Shown: positions 46,852 through 57,886 of the stretch, in pieces | Layout: each line of letters starts with the position of its first letter | How positions within the stretch are numbered: the stretch's first letter is position 1 | Source: Nothophaeocryptopus gaeumannii | Taxonomy: Eukaryota; Ascomycota; Dothideomycetes; Mycosphaerellales; Mycosphaerellaceae | Assembly (NCBI GenBank): GCA_031771865.1 | Contig: JASISA010000027.1 | Coordinates: 3,100,001-3,164,000, forward strand | Direction of reading: 5' to 3' | Length of the DNA stretch: 64,000 bases | Notes under the pieces: generated by a model | Databases searched by the model: none | What the model was told of the DNA's origin: nothing | The model's input: the letters and a program-made list of their open reading frames with translations, nothing else | Position numbers and translations under genes: made by a program

Positions 46852-48594
46852 ATGGAACATCGTGACGCGCACCCTGCTTCGCCAAGCAATGGCGCCAAGA
46901 GCGGCCGGTCTGGTAGAGCGATGGGCAGCGCTCTCGCGAAAACACCGCTGCGGAAAGACTCTTTTGATCGGCTGAATGGAGTTCCTTCGCTGGATCATGC
47001 ACCCAGGAGGTTCTCGACGGGTGCTGCCAAGGTCCCTCTGCCAGCGCCTCAAGTCCACGCCGCACAGTCTGTGGTTGAAGAGCTCTTGGATGAGAAACGG
47101 TCACGGACTCCCAGGGAGCAGGAAGATCTCAATGCTGCCATATCGCGCTTCAGCATGATTTCAGACACTCCATCGATTGCGAGGTTGGCGGCGTTGACCA
47201 GCCCGTGTTTCTTTCACAAGCGCTTTGGAGACGCCGTAGACATCGAAAAAGTCTTGGAGGAGATCAAAGGGGATGATCAACTATCGCATAGCCGGCTGAT
47301 GCAGACGGCTGCCAGCGTGCGTGAAGTCTCGAGACAGTTGCAGAGGAGGCCGCTGAAACGTGCTGTTCGAAACGTGATGGTCATAACCAAGGCGCGCGAC
47401 AATACACTCGTCACCCTCACAAGAGAGTTGACCGAGTTCCTGCTTGCGACACCGAGGTACGGTAAAGAGGTGGGGGTGAACGTATGGGTTGATTCCAAAC
47501 TGCAGAGGTCGACCCGGTTTGGTGTCGATTCGTTACTGGCACGGGACGAACGCTTCAAAAACATGCTACGGTTTTGGACGCCTGCGCTGTGCCTCGAGCG
47601 ACCAGAGCTGTTTGACCTAGTCATAACTCTTGGCGGCGATGGCACAGTTCTATATACTTCCTGGCTGTTTCAGCGAATAGTTCCTCCCGTGCTGGCCTTT
47701 TCGCTGGGCTCATTGGGCTTCCTGACGAATTTCGACTTTGAGAGATACAAGGAACAACTCAATCGCATCATGGGCGATCAGGGGATGCGGGTCAATCTTC
47801 GCATGAGGTTTACTTGCACCGTCTACCGTTCTGCCGCATCATCCGTGGTGCAGTCTGCAGGAGCATCTTCTGCTAGTCTTTCGACAACAACGGGGAGCAC
47901 ATATGGCGGCAACGAACCCCAGTCCGCCAAAATCGAGGGAGAAACGCATGAGGTGTTGAACGAGCTGGTTATTGACCGCGGTCCTAGTTCATACATTTCA
48001 AGTCTGGACCTGTATGCCAACGACAGCTTGCTCACCCGTATCAGCGCCGACGGCATCATTCTCAGCACACCGACGGGCAGTACTGCATATTCACTGAGTG
48101 CTGGTGGTAGCTTAGTACATCCCGACATTCCAGCCATCCTCCTCACGCCGATATGCCCACACACTTTATCCTTCCGGCCCATGCTACTCAACGATGACAT
48201 GGCGCTCAAGGTGGCCATACCCGCCAGCGGTCGAGGGAGCGCTTTTGTCTCATTTGACGGCAAGGGAAGGGTAGAGCTCGGTCGCGGCGACGAGGTAGTC
48301 CTGCGGGCCTCGCAATATCCGTTCCCTACTGTAATGGGACAACCACTGGAATGGTTCGACAGTATATCCAGGACGCTACGCTGGAACACTCGAGCAGCTG
48401 AACAAAAGGGCTGGAACACATCCACGAACGGAGACGGTGAGGCTGCGGATGTCGCGAACGGCGAGAGCCAGGAGGGGTCGCTGTCGCGTAAGCCAGCAGA
48501 ATTCGACATTGATTTCGAGGACGACGACGAGACAGTCAGCGCTAAAGATAGCGGGTACGGCGGGACAGGCTCAGAGCAGCGATGGGGGAGCTGA
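46852..48594 (+). CDS. NAD kinase (Utr1/Yef1 type, cytosolic)
   Basis: ATP-NAD kinase: NAD+ + ATP to NADP+ + ADP, the source of NADP(H). Single exon, 580 residues. The N-terminal about 140 residues are Ser/Arg-rich and probably disordered; they contain no obvious targeting signal. The kinase core (about 195-525) has FDLVITLGGDGTVLYTS, the GGDGT signature with catalytic Asp, followed by VLAFSLGSLGFLTNF (second conserved motif) and, later, ISADGIILSTPTGSTAYSLSAGGSLVHP, the NADK substrate-binding motif. A 35-residue Ser/Thr/Ala insert (SSVVQSAGASSASLSTTTGS) interrupts the core at about 325-365, as in other fungal NAD kinases. The tail is acidic. The start was set at the first ATG in frame after a CT-rich leader; the frame stays open about 34 codons upstream but lacks an ATG. 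Confidence 0.95.
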   Translation: MEHRDAHPASPSNGAKSGRSGRAMGSALAKTPLRKDSFDRLNGVPSLDHAPRRFSTGAAKVPLPAPQVHAAQSVVEELLDEKRSRTPREQEDLNAAISRFSMISDTPSIARLAALTSPCFFHKRFGDAVDIEKVLEEIKGDDQLSHSRLMQTAASVREVSRQLQRRPLKRAVRNVMVITKARDNTLVTLTRELTEFLLATPRYGKEVGVNVWVDSKLQRSTRFGVDSLLARDERFKNMLRFWTPALCLERPELFDLVITLGGDGTVLYTSWLFQRIVPPVLAFSLGSLGFLTNFDFERYKEQLNRIMGDQGMRVNLRMRFTCTVYRSAASSVVQSAGASSASLSTTTGSTYGGNEPQSAKIEGETHEVLNELVIDRGPSSYISSLDLYANDSLLTRISADGIILSTPTGSTAYSLSAGGSLVHPDIPAILLTPICPHTLSFRPMLLNDDMALKVAIPASGRGSAFVSFDGKGRVELGRGDEVVLRASQYPFPTVMGQPLEWFDSISRTLRWNTRAAEQKGWNTSTNGDGEAADVANGESQEGSLSRKPAEFDIDFEDDDETVSAKDSGYGGTGSEQRWGS

Positions 48595-50833
48595 ACGGCG
48601 CCTACACAGGTGACAGGAGGCAGATTTTACGAATGGATGATCTAGAGTAGAAGTGGATCACCGTTCTTGCGCAGCGGGTGGTGTTTGATGGTGTTGTCTA
48701 CGCGTGTGGTTTGTGAGTCTCCGCGGAACGATGAGTCGTGACTCCTGAGGCATCTTATGAAACGCCGCGTTAAGAACAGAGAATTCAGCATTGACGACTA
48801 GAACTTTCCAGGGGATGGATCCGCACCAAGCATGTACACTTATGTGAAATGTTGAACTCGGCTGTTCTGCTGCTACTGCAGGTAAGCGGCAAGGACAGCC
48901 ACTACTCTGCAGCCAGCCGCGAGCCATTTTGGCGCCAGGCAAGCATGTGAAGATGCACGCGGGATCGTCGCCAGGATAACTTTGGTCGATAGATTATTAG
49001 CAGTAAACGGGGAGGACGAGATGGACTTTGGGCCTTACCGACCGGCAGTGATGGTAAATTATGTGTGGTAGAGAGGCCAAGAGACATGGATCTGCTTGAA
49101 ACTTCCTTAGGTATACGTAGGGCTAAATCCTGCTTCTGGGATCTGCTATTTGCCATCTAGTACTTATCGGTCTCGGCGTCCGGCGAGACAGACGCCACCT
49201 CACCTCACCTCGCCGCTGGCATTATCGCGAATTGCCTCACGCTTTTGTTCTTCGCTGACAGTTTCGCCGACGCGCGTGGTTGAGGACTCGGGGATGCCGA
49301 GGTAGAGGTACACAGTGCAGATGGAGACGGTCCACTGCATAGCACAATACATGTACCAAGCAGTCGCTAGACAACGAACGACAGATGTCTGAAGTTGGCG
49401 TGCCGGTGTTGCGCGTGCGAATGCGTACCCACCTCACAGGTATGCACCCAACAGCAGGCAGTGGGCCCGCCCTTCGTGTCCCATCATCTCGGGGAGATGT
49501 CACCAGCCTCTGTAGTGCCTGACCTCATACATTGACCCACATGTTTACCCGGAGAAAGCCTCTTCTTCGGCGGACAAATGGCCTCTGGTTCTCGAGCGCA
49601 TGGAACTACCCGAGGACTGAGCCGGCAGCAGATCGCTGGAGCCAGGAACGCGCGCTAGAAGGCGGCGGAAGGGTGTGTGCGATATCAACCATCCATCCAA
49701 CCATCCATCCATCCATCCAACCAGTCGTCGGATTGCAGAATTCGGACTGCGGATTGCGGACGGCATCCTCTCTCGTACCGCAGGTATGGACGTCTGTCCT
49801 GCATCGGTGCGACGGCGTTGATTACGGGATCAACAATCCAATACCATTACCTCTTCTTACCTGTCGGCGTCGACACCCACACCTCTGCCCAATTCCAAGT
49901 GGGTCTCTGATGATATGACGACGAGTCTCCGTTCTACAGTATGTAGGCTACTGTGCTGCGCGCCGCTGTGAGCCAGCGAGTGCGGACAATTCGGGCTACC
50001 CTCTACACGCCTTGCTTCTGCGCATCTTCTATTCTTATGGTTATTCTTGTTGTCGCTGTAAGGACAGGAGATCAGATACCTACCTTACCCACAGCGTCTC
50101 TCATAGCACAGTACTGTGGCGGTAGCACGAGAGCACGCTTTCCTCCCATCTGCTGCCAATCGCACCCCAACGACTCACCACAAACAACTACGCGTAACTA
50201 GACACTGACCCCGGCAGGACCGCTCTTCTTACTGCATTCTTGTACTCTTGCACCGCCGGCCTCGAGCTTCGCCAAGTTGCTTCGCTGCTGCTGCTTGCGT
50301 GCTTCTGCGCTCTTGCAACGCCGACTACTCCAAGGGACTCCGCGGACGACTCAACCCTCTCAATCTGGCAATCTCAACCTGCAAGTCTCAACGCTTTGCC
50401 CACGCGCCTGCCTGCTTGGTCGCTGTCTGTCGCCGCCCAAACAAGGTGCAGTGAGTGCGCCTGGTCCGGCGGCCTTTTCACGGGTCTGCACCCTGCACCG
50501 ATCAACTTACTACGGTCATACCTTATTACCTCGACGCTTGCTTGCGACCGCATATCCACGACCGGGCTGTCGGCTGGCCTATACGTATTCCGAGCATATC
50601 CTCCCTCACATTCATTGCTCGACCTTCGACAGAGGTCAGGCCACAGTGCATGCTGCATCCAAACTATCTTCATCACGCCAATTGCTGCCACGACATTCCT
50701 TTGTTCCTTTCGTCTATGAGAGCAAACTCGGCATCTCGGTTCGACCGCTCTCCCGGATCCGGCTGCTGCTCCCGTCCTTGCTACGCCACAGGTCTTTGTC
50801 TGGAAACATCGCGTTGGCCCCAGATTCGCGAAA
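48595..50833. other. Long intergenic region
   Basis: About 2.2 kb between NAD kinase and the Prm10-like gene. It includes a (CCAT)n/(CCAA)n tract at 49688-49723, and from about 50200 to 50830 a CT-rich stretch that is open in several frames at once, as expected of a long pyrimidine-rich leader. No supported gene. Confidence 0.5.
49688..49723 (+). repeat. (CCAT)n/(CCAA)n tetranucleotide repeat
   Basis: About nine tandem tetranucleotides in intergenic DNA, followed by imperfect GGATTGC/GGACTGC copies at 49731-49765. Confidence 0.8.
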
Positions 50834-53680
50834 ATGAGCACGCCTGTGGAGGAGCTTGCAAACCCTTTCGGGGACCCGCCATCCATGTCAGATTCGCCCA
50901 AGCACACGCCGGGCTCTAGCGGAGTTCCTACCAGTGCTGAGGGCGGAACGCCGAGCGACAGGCTAGGGCAGTCCAAAGGAAAGAAGAGAGTAGGCTTTAC
51001 TGGCAGCGCCGATCCAGATGAACGTGGCCACCGCGCGAGCTGGGTCAGCGAAGGCGCACGTTCCCCGATGAATCTCAGTCCCAATTATGGCTCCCCTACC
51101 AGCCACACGCCCTCACAGACTCACACTAGAAACAACAGCGGCGACTTGTTGCTAGGAGCCGCTGATAAGTCCCATCTACCCGAATTGTCACAACAACAGA
51201 CCGATCAAATACGTGGATCATTGGTCCAAAGCCTGAGCGTGCCTGCTCGTCCACGACCGGCAATACGCAAAGGAGGGCCGTTCCGATCCGAAGAGATGCA
51301 GGAGGAACTCGAGGCCCCCGACAATGACGGCCAACGAGCCCATCGACAGGCACGTGCTCAAGAAGCTTTCGAAAGGGGAAAGCGTCACGAGCGTTACATG
51401 TTGTCTGAGCCAAACTCACGGGAATCGTCCCTGGAGAGAGGTCGCGCAATGCCCGGTGTCCGAACGAGTGACATTCCTCTGCAAGAGCTCCCTCGCTACG
51501 ATGGCATTGACTCTCCTGAGCACCGCAATATCTTGCCTAGTCTCGAACGTCAAGGTAAAAAGGCACAAGAAGAGGCCTACAAACTTGTACGAAGGCATAC
51601 GCATGCACGCGGCGCGTTTCACAACAACGCTGTACAGTTAGATGCCGGCTCGGGCTTTCAGTCTGGTGCTGTGACGCCTACCGAGGAGCAGAGGTTCATG
51701 GAATACTATCAACCAAAGCCACATCAATATCGAGGGGGAGTCCTAGGTGCACTGATGCAGCTGTACAATCAACCTCAACATGGAGCAACGAGCCGCTCCT
51801 CCTCCTCGTCTCGTCCGGCTAGTGCGCATATGAGACCATGGAGCGGCGACTCCAGCGCATTGTCCACGCCACAGCACTCGCCACCAGATTCTGGTGCAAC
51901 TACACCAACACTGATCGGAAGCGAGCGCCGTCATTGGTTCTCTCCAAAACAAAAGAATCAATCCACGTCTTCGCTGGCGCAGCTGATCGGCTCTTCCGCC
52001 AGCATTGGTTCCCCTGCAGTCTCTGAGCTGGGCGAGCAGGTCAATCAGAAATTGAAGGAGCATGCTGCTGAGCAAGCCAGAAGACCAGGGCTCGGCAAGC
52101 GCACGCGCAGCGGCGGAATATTTGGGAATAAACACGAGGCCGAGTTCCGGATCACTAAACACATTGCAGAGACGATTTCCCGACAAAAATACTTGATGAA
52201 GCTTTGCAAAGCGCTGATGATGTACGGTGCTCCGACGCACAGGCTTGAGGAATACATGAGGATGAGCGCTCGCGTGCTGGAGACTGATGCTCAATTCCTT
52301 TACATCCCTGGGGCAATGATCATGTCGTTTGAAGATCGCGATACACACACCAGCGAGGTTAAGCTCGTGAAAGTGGTCCAAGGCCTGGATCTCGGCAAAC
52401 TTAGAGATGTTCACGAGGTTTACAAAGAAGTGGTCCACGACAAGTTGGGCGTAGAGGAAGCCACTCGGAGGCTAAAGGAAGTGACAGGGCGCAAGGACAA
52501 GCACAATCGCCTCTTCAGAATTCCTGTTTACGGATTCGCAGCGGTTTGCGTAGGGCCATTCGCATTTGGCGCCAGGCTCATCGATCTTCCTATTGCGTTT
52601 TTGCTAGGCTGCATCCTGGGCATATTGCAGCTCTACGTGGCACCTCAGTCGGATCTTTACGCCAACGTGTTCGAAATCGCCGCGGCTGTTATCACGTCCT
52701 TTCTGGCGCGTGCCTTTGGCAGTGTAAGAGGTGGTAATTTATTCTGCTTCTCCGCGCTAGCACAAAGCTCGATAGCGTTGATTCTTCCGGGGTACACCGT
52801 GCTCTGCGCTTCCCTAGAATTGCAATCTCGATCTATCGTTGCAGGCAGTGTGCGGATGGTCTACGCTATCATTTACTCACTGTTTCTGGGATTTGGCATC
52901 ACCGTGGGTACTGCCATATACGGCATGATGGACGGAAACGCCGCTTCAGAGACGACCTGTCAGAACACCATTCCGGAGTACTGGTTCTTTTTCTTCGTCC
53001 CAGGCTTCACAATGTGTTTGATCATCATCAACCAAGCGAAATGGAAACAGGCGCCGATGATGATGATCATCGCGTTCGCAGGGTACATTGTCAACTATTT
53101 CTCGTCGAAGCGTTTTGCAGGGAACACTCAAGTGTCGAATACACTTGGCGCGCTGGCTATTGGTGTGCTGGCCAATAGCTATTCGCGCGTTGGTGGCAGA
53201 GTGGAAAATACATGTCTCGACTTTTGGGAGAACCGACTCAGGCCACGGTGGAAGGCTTTCAGGAAGCGAGTGTTTCGCCTGGAAAGCCGTAAGAAATCTC
53301 CAAAGTCCCTGGAGGAAGGCAGCGTCTTCGGAGACAACGAATCTGCCTTTGTGCCAGCTGCTCGGCGCGTGGGATACTCTCTTGCCGCAGCTGCGATGTT
53401 GCCCGCCATCTTCGTCCAGGTCCCTTCTGGCCTTGCAGCGCAAGGCTCTTTAGTCTCGGGCATCGCATCGGCCGACCAGATCACTGGCAATACTACCAAC
53501 GGAACAACGGTTCTCAACAGTACGACCATCTCACAGAACATACAGGGTCTGAACAGCATTGCTTTCACAGTTGGTTACTCGGTCATTCAAGTCGCCATCG
53601 GCATTACGGTGGGATTGTTCTTGAGCGCGATTGTGGTCTATCCATTTGGGAAAAGACGGTCCGGTCTTTTCAGCTTCTGA
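50834..53680 (+). CDS. PRM10: Prm10-like membrane protein with two ThrE (DUF1212) modules
   Basis: Single exon, 948 residues. The first about 430 residues are hydrophilic and Ser/Pro/Gln-rich (cytosolic, probably disordered), beginning MSTPVEELANPFGDPP. The first ThrE domain starts near 440 (HIAETISRQKYLMKLCKALMMYGAPTHRLEEYM) with a soluble head, then about five membrane helices (IPVYGFAAVCVGPFAFGA, LPIAFLLGCILGILQLYV and following). A second ThrE_2 block follows (SIVAGSVRMVYAIIYSLFLGFGI, WFFFFVPGFTMCLIIINQ, the final helix VGYSVIQVAIGITVGLFLSAIVV), for about ten helices in total. A Lys/Arg-rich loop separates the late helices, and a luminal Asn/Thr-rich loop (ITGNTTNGTTVLNSTT) offers N-glycosylation sites. 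Bacterial ThrE exports threonine; yeast Prm10 is pheromone-regulated with an unknown substrate. Family sure, substrate unknown. Confidence 0.93.
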   Translation: MSTPVEELANPFGDPPSMSDSPKHTPGSSGVPTSAEGGTPSDRLGQSKGKKRVGFTGSADPDERGHRASWVSEGARSPMNLSPNYGSPTSHTPSQTHTRNNSGDLLLGAADKSHLPELSQQQTDQIRGSLVQSLSVPARPRPAIRKGGPFRSEEMQEELEAPDNDGQRAHRQARAQEAFERGKRHERYMLSEPNSRESSLERGRAMPGVRTSDIPLQELPRYDGIDSPEHRNILPSLERQGKKAQEEAYKLVRRHTHARGAFHNNAVQLDAGSGFQSGAVTPTEEQRFMEYYQPKPHQYRGGVLGALMQLYNQPQHGATSRSSSSSRPASAHMRPWSGDSSALSTPQHSPPDSGATTPTLIGSERRHWFSPKQKNQSTSSLAQLIGSSASIGSPAVSELGEQVNQKLKEHAAEQARRPGLGKRTRSGGIFGNKHEAEFRITKHIAETISRQKYLMKLCKALMMYGAPTHRLEEYMRMSARVLETDAQFLYIPGAMIMSFEDRDTHTSEVKLVKVVQGLDLGKLRDVHEVYKEVVHDKLGVEEATRRLKEVTGRKDKHNRLFRIPVYGFAAVCVGPFAFGARLIDLPIAFLLGCILGILQLYVAPQSDLYANVFEIAAAVITSFLARAFGSVRGGNLFCFSALAQSSIALILPGYTVLCASLELQSRSIVAGSVRMVYAIIYSLFLGFGITVGTAIYGMMDGNAASETTCQNTIPEYWFFFFVPGFTMCLIIINQAKWKQAPMMMIIAFAGYIVNYFSSKRFAGNTQVSNTLGALAIGVLANSYSRVGGRVENTCLDFWENRLRPRWKAFRKRVFRLESRKKSPKSLEEGSVFGDNESAFVPAARRVGYSLAAAAMLPAIFVQVPSGLAAQGSLVSGIASADQITGNTTNGTTVLNSTTISQNIQGLNSIAFTVGYSVIQVAIGITVGLFLSAIVVYPFGKRRSGLFSF

Positions 53681-54240
53681 TAGTATTCAGGGTGCAGCGT
53701 CGGGAGGGCGCGCGAGCGGAGGATTTCGGGTACAGCGCGCTTTGTTACCAGTCGTCATGATACCCAGATAGGCCACTATGACGCGTCAACACGAGCGTAA
53801 TAATAATAATGTGCAATAGACATAACAGTCCATACTGAAGCTTACGAAGGAAGCAAATCTTTCCGGGTGGCGGTGCAGGATCATTCTGAGACGATCGTGG
53901 CGCAGACGCCACACGCGTATTCCAAGGCTGGGTGGTGCTTGACCGTACCTGTAGCCAATCAGAAGCTCGTTCGCGTTCATCATCAGGCGTCACTTCCCCA
54001 GATGACGTACGGTGGCTGGGCAAGCCGTGCACTCGTGGTTGGACGTACTGTACAAAAGCCACCACATCCTCCGTTCCGCTGTGTTCCATTACCACATCAA
54101 CAACAGCAACAGAACGCCAATTGCAACCCAAACAACCGCCCCGCGCCTCAAATTTCAACCGCGCACCTGCAGAGACCGGCAGAAGCTCTACACTAACACT
54201 TCAACACCATCAAGCCACATCCTAAACAACCAACGCCATC
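53681..54240. other. Intergenic region upstream of Pmp3
   Basis: About 0.56 kb. The last 200 bp are rich in CAACA/ACCACA-type motifs, a likely Pmp3 5' UTR. No other feature was recognised. Confidence 0.5.
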
Positions 54241-54607
54241 ATGCCTTTCACCGGAAGGTAAGCAAATCCCAGAGCTCCATCGCTTCCGAAGCTGAAGTCG
54301 ACATTGCGCGGTCAGCTGTCTTCGGAAGACTGCGGACTGGAGTCTCTCCGAACATGTAGTGGTAGAACAGACGGACTAACTCTCGCACTAGCGACATCAT
54401 CAAGATCATCTTCGCCATTTTCATTCCACCGATTGGTGTCTTCCTCGAGCGCGGCTGCGGCGCAGACCTCCTCATCAACATCCTCTTGACGGTAAGCACC
54501 GGAGTCTTTCACATAGCGCACCGGCCTCGAACACGCGCTGACACAACCAGATTCTGGGGTACATTCCCGGCATCATCCACGCTCTGTACATTATCCTCAA
54601 GTACTAG
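54241..54607 (+). CDS. PMP3: Plasma membrane proteolipid Pmp3
   Basis: Very small membrane protein that modulates membrane potential and salt tolerance (UPF0057/RCI2 family). Model: 54241..54257, 54392..54491, 54551..54607; 57 residues, starting MPFTGSDIIKIIFAIFIPPI and ending with a short Tyr-containing tail (LYIILKY). Exon 1 holds only 17 coding nt; introns are 134 and 59 nt. Two hydrophobic helices (about 8-27 and 32-53) flank the conserved VFLERGCGADLLINILLTILGYIPG. Length and sequence match the family over the whole protein, so the splice sites are well supported although no single exon is long enough to stand out. Strong expression is usual for this gene. Confidence 0.95.
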
Positions 54608-55238
54608 GCGAAGCCTATCAGCGACGCGCATCACCACCTTGTGCGAGACGAGAATACATCACCTAGCGATACCCACTATGTTAATTTCACCAAATCTGTT
54701 GCAAAAGAGTTGCTCCCACGATACTAATACATCAGGACGCTGTGAAGGAGGACATTAGCACGTCATCTTGCACACCATTCATGTTTTCCAACGGCTGAGC
54801 AAGTTCTGAGCGTTGGTTACGGTGTGTGACATCAGCTGCATATCTGTACGTTGGACGAATCTTGACGAACTTTTGTCGCACATTTTGTTCGGCGCCGTTT
54901 CCTTTCTAGTCACTCCTTGGCTCACGTTGTTAAGGGGCTTGCCAACATTCGCCAGAAGGTGGTTGGAGTCATACATCGCAGACTCTTCTACCATTAGCCA
55001 CCCTAGAGGTTAAGTGAATCAGTGCCGAATTAGATTGCGTTTCGCATCTCTCGTCCGCGTGGTTGCTTGCATCTGCCTACAAACACGACCTGTTGACGCC
55101 GCCCTGTTGAAGTAGCATTACATGGCAATGTTGCCGGAATGTACTCCACTTCGCCTCGAAACGCCGTATGGTATCTGTCCTCGCTCTTTCGAGCCACGAG
55201 CCGTGCTTCAACGTCATCTCCTCGTACGATGTCCGCAG
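54608..55238. other. Convergent intergenic region
   Basis: About 0.63 kb between the Pmp3 stop and the spermidine synthase stop. Only short opposing frames are present. Nothing was recognised. Confidence 0.5.
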
Positions 55239-56183
55239 TTACTCTCGCAGCGCCTTCTCCGCAAATTTGGGCAATACAAACGCCGCCTCATGCACCTTCT
55301 TGCTATAGTACTTGAACAGCTTGTCCTCCTCGGCGTCAGTAATGGTACGGAGCGGCTTTGTCACGTCGCGGACGCCGTCTTTGCAGCAGACCATGAAGCC
55401 AATCTGGCCGCTCGGGTAGGTAGGGATCGTGGTCCAGCCGTACTCGGCCACCGGGAATACCTGCTTGCAGGACTTCTTTAGGTTCGCAATCATGCTGAGG
55501 TGCAGCCAGGGATTCTCCGCTACGGGCGCGTCAGTAAATCCAACAAGTCATACCGCACCTGACGGTCAGGGGCAGGGCTTACAACCTTGGGTGGTGATGA
55601 CACCGCCCTCGCGCAGGGCGCCGTAAAGGAGCTCAAAGTACGGTTTCTGGAACAGGCTCTCTGCTGGGCCTTCGGGATCGGAGCTGTCCGTGATGATGAC
55701 GTCGAATTCGTTCTTGTACTCTTCAAGGAACTTGAAGCCATCGCCGACGTGCACCTTGACCTTGGGGTGGTTGAAGCCCACGCTCATGCCCGGGAGGTAC
55801 TTCTTGCTCAGGCGGATGACGGCCTCGTCGATGTCGCACAGAATAGCCTCTTGGACGGTATCGTGCTTGACGACCTCGCGCAAGACCCCGCCATCACCAC
55901 CTCCAATGACCAGCACCTTCTGCGGGTTGGGGTGCGAGAACATGCCCAGGTGTGTGATCATCTCTTGGTAGGAGAACTCGTCCCGCTCGGTGCATTGGAC
56001 GACGTTGTCCAGCACAAGCACCATCCCGTAATCGGAGCTCTCGAATATCAGGACGTCCTGGTACTTGCTCTTCTCGTGGTGCACGACCTGATTGACCTTC
56101 AGCGTCATTGCCTGGCCCGGCCACATGTCGCTGATTTCGCGGAACCATCCATCTTTGATCGTGGGGTGCGTGATTTCGGCCAT
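55239..56183 (-). CDS. SPE3: Spermidine synthase
   Basis: Transfers aminopropyl from decarboxylated SAM to putrescine. Model: complement of 55583..56183 and 55239..55519; 293 residues, the normal length. The 63-nt intron uses a strong gtaagc donor, giving VITTQGSENPWLHLSM; an alternative donor 3 nt away would give TTQAENPW. N-terminal beta-sheet domain (MAEITHPTIKDGWFREISDMWPGQ), then the Rossmann core with VLVIGGGDGGVLREVVKH, the ribose-binding acidic residue in ILCDIDEAVI, and gate/catalytic DVIITDSSDPEGPAESLF; C-terminal YGWTTIPTYPSGQIGFMVC is also conserved. An in-frame ATG at 56258 would add 25 residues (MLRLCRAIRHSTAYSPKLL...) resembling a mitochondrial leader; the shorter start is preferred because it matches the family. 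Confidence 0.95.
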
Positions 56184-56415
56184 TGTTGACGCGAGTGGTG
56201 AGAGGAGCTTTGGTGAGTATGCCGTTGAATGTCTAATCGCTCGGCACAGGCGTAGCATAAACGACGACTACGTGAAGGCGGGAAAAAAACTTCGTCACAT
56301 GCAGCTGCATTCAACTGCCCTGTTTGCCCTGCCCCGCCAAACAGTTGCCAGGGTCTGCCCGCATGTCTTGGCTTCGGATCGGACGTCACCTGCCTGTTAT
56401 GCCTCCAAACTACTC

Positions 56416-57580
56416 CTAGCTATCCGTCCCATCAGTCGCATGTCGTTCTCGTGATTCTACCAAGGCCAGCCTCTTGTACAGGTGAATTTGATAGCGCATA
56501 TTCTCCAATTCGATAGGATATCGCAGATCTGGAGGCATGCGAAACCATTTGGATTCGTTCGAGAGTATTTTCTCCCACCGTGAAGCATCCTTCCCGTCCC
56601 TGTTCGATGCAGGTCCAACTAGCGTGTAGTCCAACAGCCATTGCACCGGGTACTTCTTCTCAGCCCCGTTGATTGCTACAGTGGAGTAGCTGCCTGGACT
56701 GTCTACCACAAGTAAATGAGCACCGACGGGCAAAATGTTTGTCAGACGCTGGAGCACCTGCTGTGTCTTGAGCACCGATGTAGAGTACAGCTCGTTCAAA
56801 GTAAACATCTGGGGCAGATTAGCACGTGAAGGACAAGCGTGTGGAGCTCTACGAGGAATGCGCTAGTCGTATGCTGTCAAAACCTACCAAAGTGACCAGA
56901 ACAGCCTCTCCGAATATCTCCCTGGTTTGGTCTTCGCTCATCTGGAGTACGTCCGTCTGGCGAAAATGCACAGTGTATTGCTCGCTCGATAGCATAGCAA
57001 CATTGGCCTCCTTGGCAGCCGCAGATGCAAAGGTCGACAATCGGGGCGGATTCGCAATAGCTTGATACAGGCCCGTAATGATGGCTTCCCACGCTGCGAT
57101 ATCGACAAAGGTGCAGTTTGCAGCTATGTTCCCTCGCTGGTGCATCCAGGCTGCGAAACCCACAAGCTCAGCTCCCGCACCACCTCCGATGAGCACGGCC
57201 TTGAGTGGTTTCTCATTATTCCCAGCGGCCAAGTCATCCTTCTGTGGGATTATGTGTGCTTCGATGTCCTTGAATACCTCCAGATAGCCTAGGGCGCGGC
57301 TGGGACTCCACCTGGAAGCGTACACCCGCAAATGGTCGGCCTTACCAAAGGCTTGAACAAAGTCGCGATTGTACAAGTGACCTTTGACTTCCTGGAGAAT
57401 GGCACTGTCTTCCGGACTTGGGCTCAGAGTATCACGAAAAGCGTCCAGACATCTCTGCTGCAGTTGCAACAGTCCAGGTGATGCTTGTGAAGAGGTTTGC
57501 TCAGTCTTGCTCAGTCGTGGCTCGGTTGGAGCTTTGCCGGTCGTTGATTTTCGATTTTTCTTGTTGCTTCCGAGTGCCAT
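56416..57580 (-). CDS. BMT6: 25S rRNA uridine-N3 methyltransferase, Bmt6-type
   Basis: SAM-dependent methyltransferase of the family containing yeast Bmt6, which makes m3U in 25S rRNA. Model: complement of 56888..57580 and 56416..56808; 361 residues. The 79-nt intron (gtaggt, branch gctaat, acceptor ccccag) joins AVLVTL to MFTLNELYSTS. A Lys/Arg/Ser-rich nuclear-type N-terminus (MALGSNKKNRKSTTGK) leads to the fungal-specific DFVQAFGKADHLRVYASRWSPSRALGYLEVF, then SAM motif I AVLIGGGAGAELVGFA and an acidic post-I position in CTFVDIAAWEAI. The C-terminal helix-strand region (LLVVDSPGSYSTVAI, YPVQWLLDYTL) is conserved. Family assignment is by recognition of the motif layout; the exact rRNA position is inferred. 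It lies 232 bp upstream of spermidine synthase on the same strand. Confidence 0.85.
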
Positions 57581-57886
57581 TGAGTATCGGCATTTTCATC
57601 GGCGTATCCTTCACAAGTTCAAGGTTCGATGTGCGAGGAGCTGATGGCACGGGGAAGACTCGGCAGGTTCGGGCTCGGCAGTCGGGCCGAGATCGCTGCT
57701 TTGGTGGGATGAAGAGGGGGCATCGACTACTTCGAGGCAGAACCATAGCAATGAGACACCTGTACATACCACCGTTGACCATCAGCATTGACCGGCATTG
57801 TTCTCTCGCTTGTGTGTGGTGAGTCTCAAGAGCCGGACACCTCGCAATACACACAATACGACAGCTAGTGAGACAGCGACGCAGCC
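57581..57886. other. Divergent promoter region
   Basis: 306 bp shared by the Bmt6-type gene (minus) and the CMD-like gene (plus). No particular element was recognised. Confidence 0.5.

Noticed and set aside
50240..50919. Three overlapping frames (up to 186 codons) upstream of the Prm10-like gene
   Set aside because: All three forward frames are open at once because the region is pyrimidine-rich. This is typical of a leader, not of a gene.
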